Source: Promerops cafer (lineage: Eukaryota; Chordata; Aves; Passeriformes; Nectariniidae). Taken from it: DNA of 64,000 nucleotides. The notes under the pieces were generated by a model. That model was not told the DNA's origin and ran no database searches. It worked only from the letters and a program-made list of their open reading frames with translations. The position numbers and the translations under genes are program-made. The stretch covers positions 373,251-437,250 of the forward strand of contig VZSE01010765.1 of the NCBI GenBank assembly GCA_013398275.1, written 5' to 3'. Positions 27,601 through 39,600 of the stretch are shown one piece after another. The stretch's first letter is position 1. Each line of letters opens with the position of its first letter.

Positions 27601-30600
27601 CCATTTATCAGAACCTGTCCACAGAAGGGGAGTAATTTTAACCTTGGATGTTGAGAGCACTTGTTCAGTGTCCCACTACTTGAGTTTCTTCATGAGTTTC
27701 AAGTAGTTTATCCAGAATTGAAACTCTACTGCTTTTTAAAGGATTCTTGCTCACTTATTAAGTTCTGGTATGTTTGGATACTTAGCCCATCCTCAGCAGG
27801 ATATTATTTGCATTAGCCATCACAGTACTTAAACTGTTTTACCTATGTAGAAAGCTCAGACATCCTTATGTTCTGCTCTTACAGCAAATGTACCATCTAA
27901 CAACTTTTTTCTCTTAAACCTTCTTTTTTCTTTATTAGTATCAAGTTAGATGTTTTTTCAAGATTGGAGACTGTTACAGTAAATCTGCCAACTGTCTCTC
28001 TCAACTGGTGATGTACTGAAGCCTTCTGGTATTAAAAGTAAATGGGGGAAAATGTTTAATTTTTTAATAGCCCTGGTTTCAAGGCTAAATAAAAATAAGG
28101 TAGCTAATCAATGTAAAATTTGATGTTGCTTTTTAAGCTTATTGGAAAATATACAGAGGATTTAATACTACTCAGTGTGGTGACAGTCCCTTTTAGTCAC
28201 AGAAGCAATATCATCGATTATACTCAGATATCTTGTAGCATTACATTTAGCCTAAGTGTAGGAGGCTCAGAGAAAAGTCAGTCAGGTAGGGAAGGATCTT
28301 TCTCTGTGGAAGAAGGGGAAGAAATCTTTTGGGTTTTTTTTGACCTGAGCAAAAATTCACTAAGATTAATGTGTTCAATCCCTGCAGTATGGAAAAAGTG
28401 CAGAATTGACATTTTTAAATGTGCTACCTGATTTGCTTATACTGGAGCTTTAAAACTTGTGACTATCAGTGAAAAAATGAGGTTTTTTTTCTCGAGGTAG
28501 CATTCGTCATCTATTTTTTCAATATTTCACTTATTTATCTGAATATTTTTTCATTAGCCCTTCAAACAGATGTGGAAAAACCACCTAAAAGGAGAAACTT
28601 GCCTGTAGCCAAATTGAAGAGCTCTTCTGTATTCCATTCCTTTTAAACCATTATCACAAGAATTGCATTATACAGACTGTGGAAGTCACTTTTTCAACAT
28701 TTTAGCTACATTGTTTAGCTTTTAGTTAAGCATTTTCAGTACTGATTCATCATTTTGTGTATATTGCCATTATTTTCCATAATTGTTGTGAACATAAAAT
28801 CTCATTTTCTACACTAAGCATCTCACTTGACTAAAGTGAGCTATAAACAACTGGAGGTTCCACAAAAATAGGGTTGTGTGATAAGTAAAAAAATAGGTTG
28901 TCAGCCAGAAAACTGAGGTTTGGAGAAGATACCAAGGAAGTAAAAAGATCTCTTCTATTTTTCTCTTTTTTTTCTTGTTTACTTCAAAGTGCTCTTGCAC
29001 AGGCTAAATAAAACTTGTCTTTCAGTGAATAGCCCATGGGCCTGAATAATTCAATTCAGTATGTTTTTGTGAATGTTGAGGCAAGAGAAAGATCTAAAGA
29101 TACATGAGAGTAAGTTAAAGATTTCAGGCTGCTTATTGCTCTTGTGTTTGAGTTTACATTTCACAGTATATGATGCCATAGTAAGCATATGAATTATATA
29201 TGTTTCTTATTGTTTATCTAGATCCCATTATGTAATGATGTGCTCTGGTTCAGATCAGTGTTAACTCTCTGAAAATGTTTAAATGCAATATTCATTTGAA
29301 GTGCTATACAAGTGTAAGTCCATCATAACTAGATACAATATTTTTATTTGTTTGAATCATGTGCAAGCTCAAAATTCTTTCACCTACAAGTGTCTTGGTT
29401 TGAGATGATTTAAAGGAGAATGCTCTGGAACGAGTTATCTCCTTTAAGAGTTCCAACAATCCTTTTCCACCAATAAGAAATTAATAGATGAAGGTGTTAA
29501 AACAACGGTTTATTAAGAACAAGAATGCCAGCAGGCAGGGGAAAAGAAAAAGTAAATAACTGCAATATATCGAACTAGACCTCACCACGGCACTGAAACA
29601 AAAGACAGACCCGAAATGCCGGAAAATACCCGTTCCCCATGGGGGCCTGCTGGGACGGCTCCGGGCTTTGCAAGGCGCAGGGACGAGATGGGGTCAGATC
29701 CTCTCGGGAAGGCAGGAGCCTCACGGAGCAGTTCCAGCAGCAGATGCAGAGCTTCCCCACGGCAAGGCACAGCAGAGCAGGCATGGCAGCTGGACCGAAG
29801 CCACTAAATGTGTCGTCTCCAAGGCTCGGCGCTGGTTAGCAGCGGCTTGTGCTGCAGCGGGGCAGCTCCGCTCCCCTTCTGCCGGCGGGATGCCCCCTGG
29901 TTTTCGGACAAGCGGCTGCAGAATTTGTTCTCAAGGCGGCGCAAACATTGCTACTGCAGTTTCTCTGATCTGAGAAAAAAAACAAACCAAATAGGAAAGA
30001 CAAGGCTTTGCCTAAGCAAAGACCAAGCGGCCAGCAACGCAAATACCATGCTGTGAAAAGCTGTGAAAAAACTTGGGTGGGGAGCTTTTTAGAATGCCTG
30101 CAGCCCCCAGTTCCACCAGACACTCAAGGTCTGCGGCTTCAGGATCTTAAAGATACAGTAACAGTTTTTGGCCACAGATAATTATGGGATTCAATATCAT
30201 TGTGAATCACCCCAAGACAACAGGGATGACCCCCAGAATAATAATTTAGGTTAACGTAAACTGGGGTATATACACACATATTGGCTTTTCTGGCAGAGGT
30301 TTGGAGCCCTAGAATGAGCATAAAGCAACTTCAGAGCCATCTTTGAGGCAAGTGGCAGGGCACAGTTCAGTGTACTTAGTGGGGGAGGCATCACAAGGCT
30401 GACTAAATTTGTAGCTATATAAGTAATATCTTCTCATAGTAGGATGTTTACAAACCAAGAGCTAAGCTTTGTTCCTTTAATGTAAATCTGATTTTTGTAG
30501 TTAAATTGATTTTCCATGGATGCAAACACTTTCCTATATACATCAGCCATGTTTCATCCACTTACCCTCAGGACACAAGATTGTTTTGCTGCTAATCAAA

Positions 30601-33600
30601 AGAAATAGATGGCTTCTGGCAGTGCTGCAAAAAGCACTCTAAAACTGAAGTAACAATTCAGCCTAAGCCTCAGCATTCATCATCTCTCTAATTTTCTCAT
30701 TCAACCCCCAGGATGGAATATAGAATTGCACTTCAATTTAGTTCTATAGAATTGTAGCAGAAGTGGTAGAATCCCGGCTTTGCGTAGTTTCTCCTGTTTT
30801 TGCAAGAACTTATTTTCTTTTATTATTTGATTTCTAAGTAACATCTAGAAAAAACAATTACTTTTAGAGACAAAACTTGTAATGAAAATGGAGAAGATTA
30901 TTACTGTGTTGCTAATCTAATCTCAGCTACTTTACAAGTGAAAAGGGTGTTCTGCAGATTACTTTGTTGTAATATGATGAATATTGCAGTAAGTGCTTCT
31001 TATTTCATACAAAATGCCTCAGGCATTTTTAGTCAGAAACACAGTACCCAATTTTACATATTGCATTCTGTGCATAAATCTTGGTGGAATTAAATTTATT
31101 TGTTAAAGAAAGCAAGGAGGTTTCAAAAGATGATTTCTTAGCTCTATATATACAATAAGTACTGTATGTTTATTTTGTAAGTGAATTTTCAAAAACACAT
31201 ATACAGATGGAACAACTGGAAAATGTACATGTGTAGTAAACAATTTAAAGACTTTCTTATAGAGAAGTTTTGCCACACCAATCGTTTAGGTTTTCTTTGG
31301 GTTTTTTTCCTATTAGTGCTGTATTTTGAGGTTTTCATTTTTCCCCCCTTCATTTCTTCATTTACACTGGAAGATATTATCTGAGGTCATTGATAGAGCT
31401 CTGTAAAAATGAGAATTTATTCAAGTGATTCTAATAGATAGATTAGGTCTTAGGAGTTAATATTTAATGTACAGATTTTGATACTTCTTACGATGGAAGT
31501 TATTGAAGTTGTTTTATTTGACTTAATGCTACTCTTGGAATGTGGTTTTGAGCTGACTCTATTTTCCTATCTAAATATGCTTAAAGAACAATTATGATTT
31601 TTAAACTTCCATAAATATTAGTATCTACAATCTTATGTACATGTGTACCAGTGTAGGCAAATTACTTCCCATCAGAGCTATGCAAATCAACTCTAAACCA
31701 AACCAAATTACATGTTATGATATCTTTATAGCTTGGACCAGGAAATTCAGCAGCTGAAGCAAAAAATATATGAGGGCGATGGAACTCAGAAAGGAAACTA
31801 TGGAATATTAGATGAGAGACTCTCCCATAGCACTTCCCCTGCCAGCCCAACAAAGACACAGCCACCTGCTGCCCCACTGGTTGATGATAGGTAGGTAACT
31901 TTCATTCCTGAAATGGAATGCAAACAAGAGCTTTAGAAAAGAAATATTTTGAAAGACTATTCTGACAGGGTTGGATTTGATTTAAATACTGTGATTGTAC
32001 TGGAAGACTGGTCTGGAAATAAAATTTATGTTCTACTGTAAGTAACCAATAGCCTCACCTGTTGCTCCTGTGCAGTTTGTTTTAGAATACAGGGTTGGGA
32101 AAGTGTAGGCTGAAAGGTATTTAAATAATTTTTGAGTTTACAGTTACTTGTCTATATGGTTTTGCTTCATATGCGCTTAAGGCAATGAAGTAAATTTAAT
32201 TGTCTTAAATCTTTTTTAATGGGGCAGCTGCCTGGCATCACTAAAATCTTTAACCTCCCTTGTTATACTTGCACATGGCAGTTGTTACTATCAGCTCTTG
32301 GAACATTCCTTCTGTTTGAATACCAAACCTTTGCTAGTCCAAGTTGCTGATACTGCAGCAGCAGTGAAGGCAAACTGTTAAGTTACTAAAGATGCAACCC
32401 CAGCCTTCTTTCTTCTTCATCACTTGTACCCTCACTGCCTCTTGTGTGCAGAGCTGCACTCAGAGCAGTGGCTGAACCTGTGGTCTAGTAATTGGTTTAA
32501 TTAATAACAGATTTTTAATCTTTGCCAGTTAGATGAACATTTGTCCAAAAGTCAGTGCTCCTTCCTTAAGGAGAGGTAAAACTGGTCTAACATTAAGCCT
32601 GCCAATTCAGAGCTGTGCAGTACTTAGGGTTAAAAGCATTTCAAAGAGCCTTTTAGTCTGTCTTGATTTTTATGTAAAAATACACTATTTTTACATAAAT
32701 ACACACACACACTTTTCTGTATCTTAAAGGATAAATGCCTTTATTGAACAAGAAGTGCAGAGAAGGCTCCAGAATATTCATCATAAAGCTGAGGATAATC
32801 ATGTTAGTGCGTCCTGGTCTACAGAAAGTTTCAAGGTGAGCAGAAATGGGTGGAACATCCTGACCTTCAGTGGACCATGTCTAACCACTGCTTTAGTTTT
32901 GTCATTCAGTAATTTTCATGTTTTCCTGTGTTTACTTTCTTTTAATTTAACAAAAAATGTAAGCAGTAAATGAGGTATAATATCAGTTTTAAAATTTTAA
33001 TCATCTTTTTATTGCCAGTGGCATGTTTATGTTGTATTCTGGGTTTTTCTGGCAGGAAAGAGTGTGTAAATGGCAATAAGAAGTTTGCAGATAAAATAAA
33101 ATCTTCATTTTATGTCAGATAAAATTTAATTGATGAAAATTAATGTTCTTCTGGATGGAATTTCATACTTGCAAACAAATACCTATTCAAAAACTGGTGA
33201 TCTAATTGATCCAAAGAGTGGGTTGATCGACTTCTAAGCCTGTGGTTTAATAAATATTGATTGTTATTTTTGTCTATTATAAAGAATATCTCTTCCTTTG
33301 AATACTTTAAAATTAACTTATACAAGAAAGGCACTTTTTAATAACCTCCTGTACCTTTTTTGTGCTTAGGGTAATGAGAGGCATAATAACAGCACTATTC
33401 AACGCAAGTTGAAGTATGAGGTAGGTCATAATTTGTCAGAATGAAATGGTTGTCTTAAATTATGGCGTGCCCTGTAATTAAATTTCATCATGTTTAGCTG
33501 CATAATTAGAATTTTGAATTCACAGCAAGATTAATGGCTAACAGAGATGGCCGTGCATCTTACCAGCTGGAATCAGTGATTTTGTTTTAGATTGGACCTA

Positions 33601-36600
33601 CCTTTTCCTTGTTTAAAAGGTGTGGTGTTAGGGTGGATCTTTCTTCATTTTATTGCCATGATTCTTAATTTGGAACAGTATCCCTTTCATTAGTTTTAGA
33701 GGAGAAAAGCATTTAATCAGCATTTAATTTAATTTAAATTAAATTCATTTAATTAAATGATTGTCTGAATTCAGAATACACTTAACATTTTTGACTTAAA
33801 ATGAGCTGCTGTAAGGGTATCTATAAGTTAGCAAGAAAAACCAGGCAAGCTATGAGTCTCCTGATGGATTCATACATTTATTTATGTATTTTTAAACTGA
33901 GGCTTAGACCCCTCCCACCGTATTTAGTTGTCTTAACTGCTGCTTGAAACACAGTTACTGTCTTAGTGAGTAAATCTTAAATACCTTCATGGACTTAAAC
34001 TGTAACAATAGGAGGGCTGCCACACCTCAAAATTGTACTTTTTTTGACTTTTACACTGTTTTTTTTCAGCTGTGTTGGACTTCTTGCACTCTCTTGGCTA
34101 GTATGGGATTAGTTTTCTGTGCATGTCTGGGAACAAAAGTTTCTGCATTGCCTGTTGACTTCCCTGGGGTTTTTGAGTAAGGCTAATGTAAACCAAGTGA
34201 AATGGATACTGTACAAAGAAAAAGCAGGGGTGGGTTGGAAAGATCAACTATTCCTTAATCAGATCTCAGTCGCTTCTGTTGGACTTTCTCGAGAGAGAGA
34301 TTGTACCAATTTTGAATGATTGTATAAATCTAATCAAAATCAATTCTCAGTTTAAGAAATATTCAGGTCAGAAGACTTTACAAACACATTTTTATTTTCT
34401 TCTTTTGGAATTTTTAACAGAAAAGTCAACAGTGGCAGCCACACTATGGCTTCCCATTTCTGTCTAAAGATGGCAATTGTGCTTGTGAGTTGCGTGGAGA
34501 AAATGCAGGAGTAAGAGACAATAAAAGACACAAGGCATATATGGAGATGCTGGATTTATTTTCCAGTTCTGGAAGACTTTTCTCCCCTTGTACATCAGAG
34601 AAGGCATTTCAGAATGAAAGGAGTAACTCTGAGCAGGAGAGCTTTGCACGGCGTTGTGACATTAAAAGTAGTTTAATTCACTCTAAAAGTACTAATACTT
34701 TAAAGAGTAAGAATGTTCCATATCAGAATGTTTTATCTACTTCTTTACATAGTTCTGACTTCAATAATGTGGCTTATTCACTCCACAAGGTTGAAAATTT
34801 CAATCATTTTGATGATAAAATAATTACTTCTCCAGATTGTGACAGCTCAAGAACTGAATCTGATTGTTCCCACTTGAAACAGATGTCTTCTGCAGGATCC
34901 TTAATGGGTGCTAATGAGCAAACTGGCTTTAGCATATTGTGGCTTCTCTTTTCTCAGTCTATGTGCATTCTGAAACAAAAACTTACAAAGATAACAGCCC
35001 ATTAAAGACATTGTAACCAATAGTCGAAGACCAGTCTTGTAATTCTCAGCTTCCAACACACATTTGGTTTCTTTTAAGTCAATAGCTTCTTGTTTTGATG
35101 CAAGACCAGAACACACTTCCAGTTTGGGTTATTTCTTCAATAAGCTTTCCTGCTTTTACAAAGATACCAGTAGTCAGCTGGTCAGCAGTGCAGTGGTTTC
35201 TAAACAAACTGAGGAGTTGGGAAGTTTGTATGATGGAAGTGAGAGATGTGCCCAAGCAACATGAAAATCAAGACCTATCCCACACTAGTGATGGTGCTAA
35301 AGCTCATACTGAAAATGTCGTTCAGCCTGAATCCCCCATGCAAGAGGCTGTCACAATGTGCATAAGCATGGAGATCTCTGATGTCTTTGTGAGAAAGCCC
35401 CCTGAAGAATTTGCATGCTGTTGGAAAAAAAAGAGCTAGAAAACAGTTTAGTGTTAAGACAGAACTTTGTGCATTTTCCTGATCTCTTTTTGAAACTTAT
35501 GGTCTATTCTCTGGAAAAAGTACTGGAATTTTTCATCTGTGCTTTACCTCAGATTTCTGTTAGGATGGAGGAGTTAAAAGGTGTCTATTACCTTGCTGTT
35601 GGCAGTTGCAGAAAACTGGACCCAGAACCTGCTTGCTTGCTTTTGTTCAGTTCCATTCTGTATGTTACTGTTTTGTCAGCTGAACAAGGCACCTGCCAGA
35701 GTTCTGTGGCAGTATTTCATGAGGTTTCTGTCAGCATTATAAAGGAGATTCAAGTTGGTTTTGCTGGACAGAATATTCCACTTTTGTCTTCTGCTGAAGA
35801 TGGTTTATTCACAACATTTACCTATAACAAACACTTCACTCAAAAAATTTGCAGTGACGTAATGTGAAGTTTGATTATTACAGTTTGATTGTTTGGATGA
35901 TGGTGCTTATTTTAATCATCAGCTCTTGGAAGATGATTTGATGCAGATTTCACTGGACTGGACTTCAGATATAAATGAATTCGTTTTTTCAAGTGGAGTA
36001 CAATTGTCCTGTAAATTTCAAACTGAGTTAGCTGACCTGGTTTACATACTCTATGAAAATATGGGAAGTATTAAACCTTCAATAGGTGACATTCATGTAC
36101 TGCTGTATACATCAGTGGAAGTAAACTGTGCTAAGCAGACTGGGTATAGGAGTCTTGTTCTTACAACTACTCATACAGGTCTCTTAAAGGAAAGTAATGT
36201 CTTTTTTTTCTGCACCTAACATTTTGGATGCTTGATGCCAGCGATCACAATTTGACAGCCTTTGGTTGTACAGTTTGAATGATACCCGTTGTGCAGTTTT
36301 GCTGGACAAAGAGAAGTGCACAAAAATTGAGCTTGTGTTTTCTAAAAGGGGCAAGGTTGGACCAGATTCAGGAATTAGTTTTTCTAAATACTGTGAAAAA
36401 GAAATAAATACTCAGCTGACAGTCATCCCATCAATTCTTCAAAGCAGTTTGCATATCCTTTCGGAAATCTAGAAATTAACATTCAGTTCAAGTGAAGAAG
36501 CCATTTGGCTAATTATGCATTTGACTAGGTGTTGAAATCCAAATAAGTTTAGATACATTCAAAATAAAAGGCTGATAAATATTGATAAAATCCTTCCTCC

Positions 36601-39600
36601 CCCATCCCCCCCCTTTTTTTTAATCAGTAGAGAAAAGGGACCTTTGAGTTCTAAGGGAATACCACAGACTGTGTACACACATCTAAGCAACAATAATTGC
36701 TAATTGAGTGCTTGCATTTTGTGCATCTCTGATATGCTATTCATACAATTTCTTGGGAAAGTGAGGAAATTAAATGCTTCTGTGTTATATGATAGGTGGA
36801 TGAAAACTAGAATTACAGCTGTGTCTTATGATTTCCATTTTGACTGTGTTTTCTAGCTCTTTCCATATGCTATCTATCTTCATTAATGTCTTCTCTATTC
36901 CTCCTTCATTGTTTCCTTAATCTTTTTGGTAACCCTTGTTTTTCATGCTCCTCATTTATTTCATGCCCTTGATCTCAATATTTCAAAACATCTGCAGATT
37001 TTTTAAATCTTATTTTCATTGTATGCTCTTAATGCCACAGATGTTTACAGCTTTTATATGTGAAATTTTGGGAATATTAGCGTTGACAATTCTCTTCTTC
37101 TTCAGAGTTTTACATTTAAGGTTTATGCACTTTCATATCAAAATTTGTCACAAAAAAGGAGTTGTACTTTAAATAGCATTTCAACCTTTGGTCATGCTAC
37201 TGTGGCAAGACAGATGTTTTGGGGTCTACCATCTGTGTGCACGTTTCTCATGCGCCAGCTAGGTAGTTGACAACTGGGGACACTGCCTGACAGATGGAGT
37301 GAGTTTAACTCTAGAGTTCTGTCCATGTAATGTTCTTGGCCTTACTTTCATCATTCTCTGCTTGCTTACTGGTGGGGTTGTTGATACTGTGAGATTGCAT
37401 CTCTTACAGTCTTTTTATTACTACATCCCAAGAAAATATGGAGCTATTGGACTTTAGTAGAATATTTCCATTAGTTAAGGCTTTCCTCTAGTTTAGGACA
37501 AGGGGTATTTTACCTGTTACCCCTGTCAGATGTTTGAATAATAAATAAGCTGTTGTCTTCCATCTTTTGTTTCTTCCCTTGTAAGGGCAGCTGAATATCT
37601 TTTGAATCCTGTTGCTTGAATATGCCATCTGCCTTGTTTGAGGAAGATGGTTCTTGGCAGAAAAAACAGTGGTATCTAATATGAAATTCTAAATTCTGTA
37701 AGCATATTGCCAAGCAGAGGTGAAATCTACTACATGGAGTTAGACTTCAGTCTCTCTCCTAGTATAAGAACATTTCCCATTTGTTTTTACCATATGTTAG
37801 GACATGATAATGTAACTCAAATGGGATTTAAAAAGAAATAAGCTTGCATTGGGTAGGGAAGATATGTCTGGAAGGATAAACACTTGTTTGAATAAAGAAT
37901 TATGGGGGTTTTTATTGTTACATTTCTACTTCCTTAAGGAAGTCCAAAAATGAGCAAAATATGCCATGTTATTTTGAGGTATTGTGGGGTTTTTTTTAAC
38001 AAAGAATGTGTACGCAAATGAGTAGACAGAGTAGTATCATCATGTCAGTCCTTCTCAGGAGTGGCTCCCTCACTGACATCACTATGGCATTTCTTCTGGG
38101 CCTTGCCCAAAGTCAGCATTGAGTGGCACTGTCTGAGAGGACTGTCTTGATTAAGGCTGTTAAAGGAAATCAGTCTCTGCAACCAATTTCTTTTCAGATT
38201 ATACTCCTGAGTTAAATGTTTGTGCATCCTGTGTTTCCCAATAATGCTTTTTCTCTTCTGTGCTTTTTAAAAAATCTAACTCAATGAATACTCTGCACTT
38301 TCATGCAAAAGAACTTCATAGCAGTATATTTTATTCTAATATTTCTACTATTTTTAGTATGTGAAGTAAAAATAAAGATTGTTGTTTATGAATAGCAAAG
38401 CATTATTTAATGTATTAGGGCGCATTTTCCACAACACTTCGTGTTTGAGATCGTTTTCCTCTCTGTTAGCTGTTTGTAATAGTTCTGTGAAAATGGCTGC
38501 CAATAAATTACATGTTGACAGAGGTGGCTTTAAGAGTGGCTTTACGGTTTTATTGCTATTTTAAAACAGGTGATGTTGTTTTCAGGGGAATGAACTTCTC
38601 TTTTCCCCCAAGGAAAGAGCAGCTTACATTTCAGTGCTCCAGAAATGAGTTCTAGCTGAAAAGCCAGTTATGTGGGCAGTAATTACAGAAGAGCAAAATG
38701 GACAGGAGATAATATTTGTTGTGAAAACAAAGGTCACTAAAAATATTTTTCCATTCAAACATAAACTTTTTTTTGGTTTCTTAAAATAAAATGAAAAAGT
38801 TTGTGGTAAATACACTCTAGATTAACTCACTGGAATAAAAATTCACTTTCTTTGTATTATCTTTTCACTCTTATTAATGCTAATGTTAAGGGAAATTGCA
38901 TTGTCATTTATAATTGACTGGCAATGGAATAACAGCTTCCCCTTCTTGAGAGCCATGATGATGTCAAAAGGCTCTCTGTAACAGGCAGAGGTGTTTATGA
39001 ATGAGTTTCAAATTCTTCTCCAGCTCCTGCACAGTCTTATGTCACCAGGAGTTGCTACAAAGAAGATGAATGTTGAGAATACAGTTACAGCTCAAGTGAT
39101 GGATAGCAGTGCTAAATACAAATATATAACATAGTCATGACTTTAAAGTGGTAGTTCTTCAGTTTTTTTGGTTGCTAACTTATATTTGTCATGCTGCTGT
39201 TACTTTCTAAGTGCCAGTTCATTAAGGTTTTCAGACCAAATATGTTCAATGGAGCAAGTAGAGGACTTCCTTAAAGGCAGTTACTGTATTTTTTCACTCT
39301 AACTGCTTATGCTACTTTTGGGCATAGTGACTGCAAAGCATTAATCTTTTTAGTTGCAAAAATGTTTTATTTTTGACATAATTTAAGAGTTACATATTCC
39401 ATCTGGCGTCAGAGGAATGAGCCCTCATTGGAAATAAATTTTTAGATTGTTTTGTTCAGACTGTGCAAATTTATGATAGTTGAGTTTTCTGGGATTCAGA
39501 TAGGATTAAAAAAATAGTAGGAAACTATTCTGACAGTGGATTGCTTATTTAATTCTAAAATGTGTTTGAACTTTTGAAGTTTAAGAGTTTTCTGAATTAC

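Noticed and set aside
27292..27660. 122-codon frame on the minus strand
   Set aside because: Antisense shadow of the large coiled-coil exon, caused by its Glu/Lys/Gln codon bias.
29575..30123. Cluster of open frames on both strands
   Set aside because: These are again inside an LTR. Composition explains them.
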